64,000 nt of DNA from Leptospira selangorensis (GCF_004769405.1 NZ_RQES01000019.1:248001-312000), one strand, 5' to 3'. Positions 31,562 through 42,381 are shown, counted from the first letter of the stretch. The notes: generated from the sequence alone by a model not told the origin. Numbers and translations: made by a program.

Positions 31562-32106
31562 TGATCCGTTCTAATTTCTCTTTTTTACAAGTTTCTATCT
31601 TTGCCATATTTTTTGCTATTTTACTCAATTCCTGCTCGGCTCGGGTCCAAGTCCTTCCTGAACCGGTTGTGGAGCAGACACTTTTCAGAAGTGGTCCTAT
31701 TTGTCCCGGGGCGATTTTCTGCAGCGTGGGAAAACCTGGGTCTTTGAATTTTAAAGGGATTCTGGTAAACAAAACAGGGGAGAAGCCGATCTTCTTGGAA
31801 TACTATATGAGCTCCTTCGAAGAAAGTTTTCCGATCGGGATCTCTATGAAGTTAGATCAAACTTGGCATAATCTTAGAAAGACCTCTACAGATTACGGAG
31901 ATACTGTTCGTGTAGTCTCTATTCTTCCTGCAGATGTAGCCGACAAATTACTCTCCGCGAAAGAAGTTCAGTTCAGCTTTTCTTCTCGTGATAATACGAG
32001 CACATTTACTCTAAGTTCTTCCAATACAGACAGTTTGAAATCGTTATTGAAAGACTTAAAAGAAAAGTTAGATTCTCAGGCGAAACTAACGATCACAAAT
32101 CATTAA
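31561..32106 (+). CDS. Lipoprotein of unknown function
   Basis: The 181-residue product has a signal peptide with lipobox LLNSC (Cys25). The mature part is a mostly beta protein with two cysteines close together (GPICPGAIFCS). No family was recognised. AAAGGAG lies about 10 nt before ATG. The gene is divergent from serA and ends in an intrinsic terminator that faces lysS. Confidence 0.65.
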   Translation: MIRSNFSFLQVSIFAIFFAILLNSCSARVQVLPEPVVEQTLFRSGPICPGAIFCSVGKPGSLNFKGILVNKTGEKPIFLEYYMSSFEESFPIGISMKLDQTWHNLRKTSTDYGDTVRVVSILPADVADKLLSAKEVQFSFSSRDNTSTFTLSSSNTDSLKSLLKDLKEKLDSQAKLTITNH

Positions 32107-32113
32107 GATTTAC

Positions 32114-32137
32114 GCCCGAGCAACTCTCGGGCTTTTA
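32114..32137. terminator. Intrinsic terminator
   Basis: GCCCGAG and CTCGGGC form a 7-bp stem around CAACT, followed by TTTTAT on the plus strand. It follows the lipoprotein gene by 7 nt and lies 10 nt before the end of the convergent lysS. Confidence 0.85.
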
Positions 32138-32146
32138 TAAAAACTC

Positions 32147-33646
<1,500 letters not shown>

Positions 33647-33647
33647 T

Positions 33648-34283
33648 TTAATTTCCTAATAGTATCAAATATAAATGTTTCGAGAGTCTTCCTAAGATGG
33701 ATTCTAGGCTTTTTGGTTTTGTAAACCAATCCCAGGCTCCGATTCCTTCGCTTACTTTGGAGACAGCGATATAAATTCCCGCAGGTTCTAGAACGTTTCT
33801 ATATAATTTTAACAAGGTTGCAGAATCGTATTCTTTTCCTATCAAAAGAAAAGTTTTCCACTGACGATCCAAAGCGATCTTTAAGAGAGTTTTAGGGAAT
33901 TCCTGAGGACCTGATTCTACAGTATAAACTAAGATCTTGGTCTCATCTACTCCTAAGGAAACCAAATAGGTTTGTAAGGAGGAAGTAGGATCTCCGACAA
34001 GTCCCAGATCGGAATCTTGGTTGGGTGGAGAATGTAGGATAACGATCACAGGAGCGAGGCCCTTCTTCCATAAAGCAGCTGCTTGTTTGAATTTATCTTT
34101 TTTGCCTGTTTCGATTGCCTCTAATACGAGTGCGTCCGATTTTTTAGGATCCGCTTTTGATATTAAAAGGTAAGGAGAAGAGAAGAATAAGATCAGAAAT
34201 AGGATCAATAATCCGAAAAAGCCGTAAGAAACAAGTTTGGCTTTATCTAAAAAATCTTTAACGGAGAGAGCACCCGATGCCAT
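33648..34283 (-). CDS. YdcF-like (DUF218) membrane-anchored protein
   Basis: The 211-residue product has one transmembrane segment (residues about 18-40), then a domain like DUF218: [39 protein letters not shown] and [16 protein letters not shown]218 proteins of the ElyC/SanA type act at the cell envelope. The frame is open farther upstream but that part reads through tRNA-Leu, so the ATG at 34283 is the start. Confidence 0.6.
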   Translation of the reverse strand: MASGALSVKDFLDKAKLVSYGFFGLLILFLILFFSSPYLLISKADPKKSDALVLEAIETGKKDKFKQAAALWKKGLAPVIVILHSPPNQDSDLGLVGDPTSSLQTYLVSLGVDETKILVYTVESGPQEFPKTLLKIALDRQWKTFLLIGKEYDSATLLKLYRNVLEPAGIYIAVSKVSEGIGAWDWFTKPKSLESILGRLSKHLYLILLGN

Positions 34284-34337
34284 AGTTCTACCGAGGGTTG
34301 GTTTTTCGAAATGGAGGAAGGAGTTGAGGTAGGACGA

Positions 34338-34422
<85 letters not shown>

Positions 34423-34484
34423 TCGCGATTGACAGAATGGGTGGCTAGGCTCCGGTGTCAAGGAAATTCAACGGAGGCTGGAGT

Positions 34485-35156
34485 TCAGACCAGTTCGTAC
34501 TTTTTCTTCTGCTTTTTATCTTCCGGATCCAAGATGAATTTTTCCGGATGGAACACTATATTCCAATATCTTTTAGAATAAGCGACTACTCCAATACTTA
34601 AGATCAGAACTAATACATAACCTGAATATTCAGGATGTTGGAAGAAATGATTCTCAGGTAAAGTAGGTCCTACCAAAGGTAAGGTCATATACCAAAGGAC
34701 TGCTGCCGCAACAAGACCGACTCCAATCTTTCCCCACCAATTCGGTTTTCCTTGGATCCCTCTTTTTAAATATAGGAAGCCTCCTAGCCAAACTCCTAAA
34801 ATTTCTCTTAGGATATAGATGAGAAGAATCCATAAAGGGAACTGGTAATAATGAACGATTACAGAAAGTCCACCGATGGTAACGAATTTATCGCAGATAG
34901 GATCCAGATATTTTCCCAAGACTGATTCTTGAGAGAGTAGCCGGGCTAGAAAACCGTCTAGAAAATCTGTCAGTACTGCAAGAACACAGGTGCCTATTGC
35001 CAAAAATAAATATTCGCCGTTACGAGGAGACTCGATATGTTTGCGAGTGAATTGAATAAAAAAAGGAAGAAGTAAAACTCTAGAGACGGAAAGAAAATTT
35101 GAAAGAGTAAACACCCTCTCTTCGAGTAAATCCTTTGGTTTTTTTTCGTGAAGCAT
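34485..35156 (-). CDS. pgsA: CDP-diacylglycerol-glycerol-3-phosphate 3-phosphatidyltransferase
   Basis: PgsA makes phosphatidylglycerol phosphate in the inner membrane. The 223-residue polytopic protein has the full CDP-alcohol phosphotransferase motif: DFLDGFLAR then 8 residues, G, 3 residues, D, 3 residues, D (SQESVLGKYLDPICDK). A substrate other than glycerol-3-phosphate cannot be excluded from the motif alone. A charged tail (PEDKKQKKKYELV) ends the protein. It is 64 nt upstream of tRNA-Leu on the same strand. Confidence 0.85.
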   Translation of the reverse strand: MLHEKKPKDLLEERVFTLSNFLSVSRVLLLPFFIQFTRKHIESPRNGEYLFLAIGTCVLAVLTDFLDGFLARLLSQESVLGKYLDPICDKFVTIGGLSVIVHYYQFPLWILLIYILREILGVWLGGFLYLKRGIQGKPNWWGKIGVGLVAAAVLWYMTLPLVGPTLPENHFFQHPEYSGYVLVLILSIGVVAYSKRYWNIVFHPEKFILDPEDKKQKKKYELV

Positions 35157-35283
35157 CTAAGAAAGCCGTTGGTCGGAAAAACTCCGCTATTGGAAAGGCT
35201 ATGGAAGGGACTTAAAAATTCATCCCTTTTTCAGATAAACGAATTGACCCCTGAGCCCGCTCAGAAATTATGTTCTTCATAAA

Positions 35284-35358
<75 letters not shown>

Positions 35359-35397
35359 AAATTCCCAACAATCAACTAGACTGTGACTCGAAGTGGA

Positions 35398-36432
35398 TTA
35401 GATAAACTCTTCCGAGTCCTTTTTAATAATAATCTCCCCAATCTCTTCCAGATCACGCAAAGCGGTAAGAATACTGTTCCTTGCATCTGTGATCTCTTTT
35501 AAGGTTACTTTTCCTCGGATATCCATACTTTCTAAAATATCGTTGGCTCTGTTTTTGGACATTGCTTCGAAGAAATGGGCTTTAATCTGGTCGGAAGCTC
35601 CTCTGAGTGCGATCGCGATCAAATCATCGTCTGCAATACGATTGATAAGCTGTCTCATTTCTTTAGAGTTCAGTAGAAGTACATCTTCGAAAGTATATAA
35701 TTTTTCACGGACTTGAGAAGCAAGTTCTGGCGATTGTTCTTCCAATTCTTTTAGAATTGTTTCTTCCAGAGATTTATCCATATGATTCAGGATATTTGCG
35801 AGAGCCTCTGCTCCTCCTGCTTCGCTGAATTCGGATTTATCTCTTTGTTCGTATTTTTTCTTCAGGACTTTTGCGATCTGACGGATTGCATCCGGATGTG
35901 TTTTAGTAGTATTTGCAAGTCTTAACGCTACCTTACTCTGAAGTTCTTTTGGTAAAAACTTAAGTGTTTCAGCGGCTTTTTTAGGGTGTAAAAATGCAAG
36001 AGTGACTGCGATCGTTTGTGTATGTTCCGGAGCGAGCAGGTGAGCGAGAGTTTGCGGTTCCGCATCATTTAAAAAGGAAAAATCTTCCTCAGTGTCCTTT
36101 CTATCCAGTTTTCCTAATATGTTTTCGGATTTCTCTTTGCCTAAAGACTTTTGGAGTAATTCTCGTGCGGTTTCAATTCCGCCTCTGGATTCGGCAGCCA
36201 GATCTTTGAGCGAACCTTGGAAATCTAAAAGGACTGCTTCTTTTTCGGACTTGCTGATTGTTTTGATCTTTGCCATTTCCTGGACGATCTCTTCAATCAA
36301 CTTCTCGTCCAATTGGGCTAATGCCTTGGCAGCAGCATCCTTATCTAAGGATAGAAGTAGCATTGCTGCTTTTTTAACTTTTTGGTCTCTTATTTTAAGA
36401 TTGGAATCCTGATCCACTGCTTCTTTGCCCAC
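35398..36432 (-). CDS. fliG: Flagellar motor switch protein FliG
   Basis: FliG is the torque-generating rotor protein that binds FliF and stator. The 344-residue product shows the N-terminal KKAAMLLLSLD, the middle domain (EHTQTIAVTLAFLHPKKAAE, with the EHPQ-like motif as EHTQ) and the C-terminal domain (LIAIALRGASDQIKAHFFEA, GEIIIKKD). GTG at 36432 is chosen because it follows the pdhC stop by 7 nt; a GTG at 36417 has a slightly better ribosome site. It is co-directional with the pdh operon, an unusual place for a motor gene. Leptospira is known to carry several fliG copies. Confidence 0.9.
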   Translation of the reverse strand: MGKEAVDQDSNLKIRDQKVKKAAMLLLSLDKDAAAKALAQLDEKLIEEIVQEMAKIKTISKSEKEAVLLDFQGSLKDLAAESRGGIETARELLQKSLGKEKSENILGKLDRKDTEEDFSFLNDAEPQTLAHLLAPEHTQTIAVTLAFLHPKKAAETLKFLPKELQSKVALRLANTTKTHPDAIRQIAKVLKKKYEQRDKSEFSEAGGAEALANILNHMDKSLEETILKELEEQSPELASQVREKLYTFEDVLLLNSKEMRQLINRIADDDLIAIALRGASDQIKAHFFEAMSKNRANDILESMDIRGKVTLKEITDARNSILTALRDLEEIGEIIIKKDSEEFI

Positions 36433-36439
36433 TAAAAAA

Positions 36440-37774
36440 TCAGGCAAGTAACCGAAGAGGATGTTCCAGAAAATTTCGAAACACTTCCAACCAACCGGCT
36501 CCCACCGCACCGTCTACCACTCTGTGATCACAGGAAAGGCAGACTGAAAGAGTTTTTCCGGGGACTATACTTCCGTTTTTGATTACCGGTTTAGATACCA
36601 CGTTTCCTACTGCGAGGATCGCGGCCTCAGGTTCGTTGATCACCGCTGCAAAACGATTCACTCCGAACATTCCCAAATTGGAAACAGTGAAGGTTCCGTC
36701 TGAAAACTCTTCCGGTTTGAGTTTTCGTTCCCTTGCACGGGAAGCAAGCTCTTTTACCGTCCTACCGATTTCCAAAACAGACCTTTTGTCTGCGTTCCTA
36801 ACATAAGGGGTAATCAAACCACCTTCGATAGAAACTGCTACACCTATATCCACTCTTCCATGTTTAAGAATATGATCTTCTCTCCAGGAAGAATTTACTT
36901 CAGGAACTTTTAGAAGCGCAAGCGCAGAAGCTCTTATGATAAAATCATTTATACTCAGTTTGATCTCTTCTCCTGATTCTTTTAGATCGGAGTTGAAGTT
37001 TTCTCTTAGATGAACAAGTGCATCCGCATCAATTTCCATATCCAAATAGAAATGAGGCTGGTGGGTTTTGGAGTGAACCAATCTTGATGCGATTGTTTTT
37101 CTCATTCCAGAAATTGGAAGTTTCTCTTCTTGCACAATTTCTCCAGCAAATGGAGATATTCCGCTAGACGAAAATGCAGAGATCCCGTTTTCAATATCCC
37201 GTTTGATAATTCTCCCGTCTGGTCCGCTTCCTCGAATTTTAGAAAGATCAATTCCGCTTTCCTGAGCTAAACGTTTTGCCAAAGGGGAAGCTTTGACCCT
37301 TCCTTCTAATGCGGAAGGAGAAAGTCCTCTGGAAACTGGACTTTCTTTAGGAGGGGAAACTTCTTCTTCCTCGAGTTTTGGAGTTGTCGAAGATACTACA
37401 GTTTCCGTTTTTTTAGGTGCTTGGCTCGGAGAAGGTGAGGGAGCAGAAGTAGAAGCTGGCGCGGAAGCCGGGGGAGAAGCGACCGATGCGGAAGATCTGG
37501 ATTTTGCTTCTGAAAGTAAGGAAGTGATATCTTCTCCCGCTTTTCCTATAATTGCAACTGGGGCTCCCACGGGAAGTTTGGCTCCTTCCTGGGCTAAAAT
37601 TTCCAAAATTACCCCGGAATCGAATGCCTCCATTTCCATGACCGCTTTGTCAGTTTCGACCTCGGCTAATATTTCTCCGGGAGCGACTGAGTCACCCTTC
37701 TTCTTTAGCCATTTTACCAAAACACCTTCCGACATCGTCGGGGAAAGTTGGGTCATTTCGGAAATTTTTGCCAT
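36440..37774 (-). CDS. pdhC: Pyruvate dehydrogenase E2, dihydrolipoamide acetyltransferase
   Basis: The 444-residue protein has a lipoyl domain with the lysine in ETDKAVMEMEAF, a Pro/Ala/Ser-rich linker (about 90-150), a peripheral subunit-binding domain (ASPLAKRLAQESGIDLSKIR) and the acyltransferase core with the active-site HRVVDGAVGAGW. It passes acetyl groups to CoA. The E3 subunit is not in the window. The 44-nt spacer to pdhB is AT-rich and holds an 18-nt inverted repeat. Confidence 0.93.
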   Translation of the reverse strand: MAKISEMTQLSPTMSEGVLVKWLKKKGDSVAPGEILAEVETDKAVMEMEAFDSGVILEILAQEGAKLPVGAPVAIIGKAGEDITSLLSEAKSRSSASVASPPASAPASTSAPSPSPSQAPKKTETVVSSTTPKLEEEEVSPPKESPVSRGLSPSALEGRVKASPLAKRLAQESGIDLSKIRGSGPDGRIIKRDIENGISAFSSSGISPFAGEIVQEEKLPISGMRKTIASRLVHSKTHQPHFYLDMEIDADALVHLRENFNSDLKESGEEIKLSINDFIIRASALALLKVPEVNSSWREDHILKHGRVDIGVAVSIEGGLITPYVRNADKRSVLEIGRTVKELASRARERKLKPEEFSDGTFTVSNLGMFGVNRFAAVINEPEAAILAVGNVVSKPVIKNGSIVPGKTLSVCLSCDHRVVDGAVGAGWLEVFRNFLEHPLRLLA

Positions 37775-37797
37775 CTATTTTTCCTATTTATAATATA

Positions 37798-37815
37798 ATA
37801 ATATTCAAATATTAT
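37798..37815. repeat. AT-rich inverted repeat between pdhB and pdhC
   Basis: ATAATATT and AATATTAT face each other across a CA spacer in the 44-nt gap. It may be a weak RNA processing or pause site; nothing else supports a role. Confidence 0.4.
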
Positions 37816-37818
37816 GAT

Positions 37819-38793
37819 TTACTGAATCATTTCTCTGACTTTTTTGATTATTTTTTCTTCGCTCGGAAGGGAGGATTTTTCCAAGTTTGCCGCGTAAGGC
37901 ATAGGTACATCTTCCTGGGTGATTCTTTCAATTGGAGAATCCAGATAATCGAACGCTTCTTTTTGGATTAAATAAGCCACTTGTGCCCCGAATCCTGCCA
38001 CATTCCAACCTTCTTCCACTATAAGCACTTTATTCGTTTTTCTGACCGAAGCCAAAATTCCTTCTTCATCTAAAGGTCTTATACTTCTTAGATCTAAAAC
38101 TTCTACAGAAATTCCTTCTTTTGCCAGTTTTTCCGCTGCGGGAAGAACATACATTAGGGCTCTAGACCAACTGATAATTGTGAGTTGTGTACCTTCTCTT
38201 TTGATATCCGATTTTCCCATCGGGATCAAAAATTCTCCTTCGGGAACTTCTCCCTTGGAGCCATATAGTACTTCGCTCTCTATAAAAATGGTTGGGTTAT
38301 TGTCTCGGATGGAAGTTTTTAAGAGTCCGTAAGCATCTGCAGGAGTGTAGGGTGCAAGAACCTTGAGCCCTGGAATATGTGCGTACCAACTTTCGAAGGA
38401 TTGCGAGTGTTGCGCGGCAAGTCTTCCTCCGGCACCACCGGCTCCTCTGAAAACGATCGGGATCGGAAATTGTCCCGCACTCATATAATTCATTTTAGCT
38501 GCGGAGTTAATGATCTGATCAATTGCAACAAGTGAGAAGTTCCAGGTCATAAATTCTATGATCGGTCTAAGTCCTACCATAGCAGCCCCAATTCCGACTC
38601 CAGCAAAACCGTTCTCTGAAATTGGAGTATCGATGACTCGTTTTTCTCCGAACTTAGCGAGCATTCCTTGGGAAACTTTATAGGCTCCTTCATAATGTCC
38701 TACTTCTTCTCCCATGAGAAAAATATTCGGATCCTTCTCCATTTCTTCCGTCATGGCACGATTGAGTGCTTCTCTGTATGTGAGTACTGCCAT
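37819..38793 (-). CDS. pdhB: Pyruvate dehydrogenase E1, beta subunit
   Basis: The 324-residue protein starts with the usual MAVLTYREALNRAMTEEM and carries GEEVGHYEGAYKVSQG, SENGFAGVGIGAAMVGLRP, SQSFESWYAHIPGLKV and VEEGWNVAGFGAQVAY. With the alpha subunit it decarboxylates pyruvate using thiamine diphosphate. The ATG overlaps the pdhA stop (TAATG), so both subunits are made in step. Confidence 0.95.
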   Translation of the reverse strand: MAVLTYREALNRAMTEEMEKDPNIFLMGEEVGHYEGAYKVSQGMLAKFGEKRVIDTPISENGFAGVGIGAAMVGLRPIIEFMTWNFSLVAIDQIINSAAKMNYMSAGQFPIPIVFRGAGGAGGRLAAQHSQSFESWYAHIPGLKVLAPYTPADAYGLLKTSIRDNNPTIFIESEVLYGSKGEVPEGEFLIPMGKSDIKREGTQLTIISWSRALMYVLPAAEKLAKEGISVEVLDLRSIRPLDEEGILASVRKTNKVLIVEEGWNVAGFGAQVAYLIQKEAFDYLDSPIERITQEDVPMPYAANLEKSSLPSEEKIIKKVREMIQ

Positions 38794-39773
38794 TATACGT
38801 TCTCCGCATAAACATGCTTGTAGAGCCAGCCAAGAGGAGGTTCTTCACTTTTTTCGGCGAAGTCTACCGACTCTTCGACGGTTTTAAGAATGGTTTCGTC
38901 CATCTTGGTTAATTCTTCTTGGGCCCAGCCCGCGGAGAGTAGATCCTTTTCCGCTTTGATAAGAGGATCACCTTGTTTATATTTATCTAATTCTTCTTTG
39001 GTCCTATACTTTGCAGGGTCCGACATAGAGTGGCCTCTGAATCTATATGTGGAAATTTCCATTAGGGTAGGACCTTCTCCTCTCCTTGCTCTTTCCACGG
39101 CAACCTTAACATGGTCCCTTACTTTTCGGACTTCATCACCTTCTATATGATCTCTTGCGATATCATAGGCTGTCGCTCTTACGGAAACATCTTTGACCGA
39201 GAGAGCTCTATACTCAGGAGTTCCCATTGCATAATGATTATTTTCACAGATCATAACAAGAGGGAGTTTCCAGATAGCGGCCAAGTTCATTCCTTCGTGA
39301 AAGGATCCTATGTTTGCAGCACCTTCTCCAAAAAAACATAATGTAACTGCGCCGTCTTCGCGATACTTGGAGGCGTATGCGATCCCAGCTGCGAGGGAGA
39401 TATGCCCACCTACGATCCCATGCCCTCCCATGAAGTTTTTCTTTTTATCAAAGAAGTGCATGGAGCCACCATTTCCGGATACGATCCCAGTCTTCTTTCC
39501 ATACAATTCTGCCATGAGGGATTTTGGTTCTAATCCTCTGGCGAGTGCATGGCCATGATCTCTATAGGTGGAAACTATATAATCTTTTTGCTCTAAAGCG
39601 GAGATTGCCCCCACGCCCACTGCCTCTTGACCGATGTACAAATGGCAGAAGCCGCCGATTTTGCCCATGCTGTACGCTTTTGCGGAAGCTTCTTCGAAGC
39701 GGCGGATCAAAAGCATTTGTCTGTATAATTCTAGTAGATCTTCGGTTTCTTTTTTTGTTTTAGGTTGGCTCAT
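38793..39773 (-). CDS. pdhA: Pyruvate dehydrogenase E1, alpha subunit
   Basis: The 326-residue protein has the thiamine-diphosphate motif FFGEGAANIGSFHEGMNLAA and ICENNHYAMGTP, the YRDHGHALARG block and the phosphorylation-loop-like YRFRGHSMSDPAKYR. It forms the E1 of the complex with PdhB. It heads the operon pdhA-pdhB-pdhC-fliG; the promoter would lie in the 461 nt shared with the divergent flagellin gene. Confidence 0.95.
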   Translation of the reverse strand: MSQPKTKKETEDLLELYRQMLLIRRFEEASAKAYSMGKIGGFCHLYIGQEAVGVGAISALEQKDYIVSTYRDHGHALARGLEPKSLMAELYGKKTGIVSGNGGSMHFFDKKKNFMGGHGIVGGHISLAAGIAYASKYREDGAVTLCFFGEGAANIGSFHEGMNLAAIWKLPLVMICENNHYAMGTPEYRALSVKDVSVRATAYDIARDHIEGDEVRKVRDHVKVAVERARRGEGPTLMEISTYRFRGHSMSDPAKYRTKEELDKYKQGDPLIKAEKDLLSAGWAQEELTKMDETILKTVEESVDFAEKSEEPPLGWLYKHVYAENV

Positions 39774-40234
39774 AGTACTTTAGGAAATACGAAAACAATC
39801 GCAAAATATCTTCTTAGAACTAGGATATGCAAACTGATTTCCGAAATTTTTTGAAAAATGCTCAGATGCGGAGAAGGGGAGCTTCTTTTTCTAAAAAAAT
39901 GCTTATGGAAATTTCCGATTCGATCGAACCTTTAGATGAGCCCTAAAAAGCTGAATTTTTTTTACAAAAAATCTACGATTCCTTTTCTTCTCTTCTTTAA
40001 AAATCGCTGAAAATCAGCGAAAATTAGCTAAAATCTACAAAAAGTTCCATTTTCGTTAAAATTAATCTAGGCCAGGTCCTTCACCGAAGATATATCTGAA
40101 GGAAACCCTGAATTTCTAGGTTTATCCCGGATCTCAGCCTTCATTTAAACATATAAAAAAAAGACCAAAACCAAACCAGCACAGATCCCGGCACGGACGC
40201 CGGGCTCATGATCTCAGTTTCAAGGAGGAAACAA
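39774..40234. other. 461-nt intergenic region between pdhA and flaB
   Basis: It carries both promoters and the long flaB leader. Structured parts are a TCGCTGA/TCAGCGA hairpin at 40004-40020, CCTTCA/TGAAGG at 40078-40102, AAACC/GGTTT at 40103-40123 and the two GGA hairpins described separately. A 39-codon open frame (39827-39946, starting MQTDFRNFLK) has poor ribosome-site spacing and is doubtful. I could not find a sigma28 match near the leader. Confidence 0.6.
40187..40232 (+). promoter_or_regulatory. Two GGA-loop hairpins in the first flaB leader (candidate CsrA sites)
   Basis: Hairpin 1 (40187-40204) is CCCGGC, loop ACGGAC, GCCGGG. Hairpin 2 (40217-40232) is GTTTC, loop AAGGAG, GAAAC, so the Shine-Dalgarno GGAG lies in the loop. 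Both hexaloops fit A-N-GGA-N, the known loop of CsrA/RsmE sites. The two GGA are 26 nt apart, a span that one CsrA dimer can bridge. The start codon is 2 nt after hairpin 2. Binding is inferred, not shown. Confidence 0.6.
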
Positions 40235-41080
40235 ATGATCATTAACCATAACTTAGCCGCGATTAACTCCCACCGCGTTCTGAAGTTCCAGAACAACGAA
40301 GTGGCGAAAAACATGGAGGCACTTTCTTCCGGTATGCGTATCAACCGCGCCGGGGATGATGCATCCGGTCTAGCCGTTTCCGAGAAAATGAGAACTCAGG
40401 TGAAAGGACTTCGCCAAGCGGAGAGAAACACTGAGGACGGCATGTCCCTGATCCAAACAACTGAAGGATATCTGCAGGAAACTAATGATATCATCCAGAG
40501 GGTCCGTGTACTTGCTATCCAATCTTCCAACGGTATCTACGGTGCAGAAGACCGTCAGATGATCCAGGTAGAAGTTTCTCAGCTCATAGACGAAATTGAT
40601 CGCATTTCCTCCCAAGCAGAGTTTAACAAGATGGCATTGCTCCAAGGCGATTTCGCTCGTGGATCAAGAACCGCTTCTATGTGGTTCCACATCGGACCGA
40701 ACCAGCACCAGAGGGAACGTGTTTATATCGCAACTATGACCGCTAAGGCTCTGAATTTGATCAAGTCTGACGGAACACTTTTGACTCTTTCTACTGCTGA
40801 ACTTTCTAACGAAGCAATCGGCTTTCTTGACGATGCTTTAATGAAAATCAACAAACAAAGAGCAAATCTTGGAGCTTACTATAACCGTTTAGAGCATGCA
40901 TCTAAAGGCCTAATGGTAGCTTACGAGAACATCCAAGCTTCAGAGTCGAGAATCAGGGACGCGGATATGGCAGAGGAAACTGTTGCATTCACTAAGAACC
41001 AAATTTTGGTTCAATCAGGAACTGCAATGTTAGCACAAGCTAACGTAAGACCTCAGTCTGTCCTCCAGTTACTTAGGTAA
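40235..41080 (+). CDS. flaB: Flagellin FlaB, first tandem copy
   Basis: FlaB is the core filament protein of the periplasmic flagella. The 281-residue product begins [18 protein letters not shown] and has [23 protein letters not shown] in the D0/D1 part and [14 protein letters not shown] with [15 protein letters not shown] at the C-terminus. It lacks the hypervariable D2/D3 domains of longer flagellins, as usual for spirochaetes. The ATG at 40235 has GGAGG 6 nt upstream; the open frame from 40208 is a leader part. The second copy lies 405 nt downstream. Which of flaB1 to flaB4 it is cannot be told here. Confidence 0.93.
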   Translation: MIINHNLAAINSHRVLKFQNNEVAKNMEALSSGMRINRAGDDASGLAVSEKMRTQVKGLRQAERNTEDGMSLIQTTEGYLQETNDIIQRVRVLAIQSSNGIYGAEDRQMIQVEVSQLIDEIDRISSQAEFNKMALLQGDFARGSRTASMWFHIGPNQHQRERVYIATMTAKALNLIKSDGTLLTLSTAELSNEAIGFLDDALMKINKQRANLGAYYNRLEHASKGLMVAYENIQASESRIRDADMAEETVAFTKNQILVQSGTAMLAQANVRPQSVLQLLR

Positions 41081-41090
41081 TTAGGACTTT

Positions 41091-41134
41091 CCGGCAGCGG
41101 GAGCAGTGATGCTCCCGCACCGGGAACTTTTCTG
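41091..41134 (+). terminator. Terminator after the first flaB
   Basis: GCGGGAGCA and TGCTCCCGC form a perfect 9-bp stem with a GTGA loop, extended by an outer CCGG/CCGG pair, followed by ACTTTTCT. It begins 10 nt after the stop. Confidence 0.7.
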
Positions 41135-41237
41135 TAGAACTCCGAAGCCGCTTATGCGGCTATCGTCGTCTACGGACCTAATGAAAAGGTACAGGAAAAA
41201 CGTCGGGTCTAATATTCTTCTTTCCCCAATTTTTTTC

Positions 41238-41279
41238 CGGTTCCTTTTCCAAGGAGGAATTCCGAAGAAACCGAACCGG
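41238..41279 (+). repeat. Hairpin presenting an orphan CAAGGAGGAA motif
   Basis: CCGGTTC at 41238 pairs with GAACCGG at 41273. The apical part contains CAAGGAGGAA, identical to the ribosome-binding core of the first flaB, with no start codon after it. It could be a decoy CsrA site or the remains of a duplicated leader. Confidence 0.45.
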
Positions 41280-41379
41280 GTTAGTAATAACCTAAAGCTT
41301 ATTGTACTTTTGTAGGATCGCATAACGTAGTTTTGCGCTCTTGCGGTTGATTGAAAACATCCATTCTCCTCGGGAGAAA

Positions 41380-41432
41380 ATGACCTGTCGGGTGGTCCGA
41401 CCGGGTCCATCCCGGAGCACCGGACAGGTCAT
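41380..41432 (+). repeat. Composite 53-nt hairpin in the second flaB leader
   Basis: An outer perfect 10-bp stem (ATGACCTGTC with GACAGGTCAT), a GGTG/CACC extension and an inner CCGGG/CCCGG stem with a TCCAT loop stack on each other. No T run follows, so it is more likely a stabilising or regulatory structure than a terminator. Confidence 0.65.
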
Positions 41433-41440
41433 GTCCGATC

Positions 41441-41484
41441 GGAGGATAGGGAGATCCTCCGGAAACTCTCTACAAGGAGTGTAG
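41441..41484 (+). promoter_or_regulatory. Two GGA-loop hairpins in the second flaB leader (candidate CsrA sites)
   Basis: Hairpin 1 (41441-41460) is GGAGGAT, loop AGGGAG, ATCCTCC. Hairpin 2 (41470-41484) is CTACA, loop AGGAG, TGTAG, which puts the Shine-Dalgarno sequence in the loop just before ATG at 41486. UACAAGGA matches the CsrA SELEX core ACARGGA. The GGA are 23 nt apart. A competing palindrome TCCGATCGGA (41434-41443) could switch hairpin 1. Confidence 0.6.
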
Positions 41485-41485
41485 G

Positions 41486-42334
<849 letters not shown>

Positions 42335-42349
42335 TTTTCGGGAACAGGC

Positions 42350-42381
42350 GCCACCGGATGAAAACTCCGGTGGCTTTTTTT
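42350..42381 (+). terminator. Terminator after the second flaB
   Basis: GCCACCGGA and TCCGGTGGC form a 9-bp stem with a TGAAAAC loop followed by seven T residues, a textbook intrinsic terminator 15 nt after the stop. Confidence 0.92.

Larger units (their letters stand above)
41081..41485. other. 405-nt structured region between the two flaB genes
   Basis: No gene is seen. Besides the terminator it holds, in order, an AGCCGC/GCGGCT hairpin at 41146-41161, a GGA hairpin at 41238-41279, GGTTA/TAACC at 41279-41292, the composite hairpin at 41380-41432 and the GGA hairpins at 41441-41484. Much of it is probably the leader RNA of the second flaB; no clear promoter box was found. Confidence 0.55.

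Noticed and set aside
37293..37793. 166-codon plus-strand frame opposite pdhC
   Set aside because: It mirrors the Ala/Pro/Ser-rich linker of E2 and has low-complexity Ser/Glu/Gly sequence without any domain.
39774..40234. Sigma28 flagellin promoter
   Set aside because: No stretch matches TAAA with GCCGATAA at the right distance; the promoter class remains unknown.
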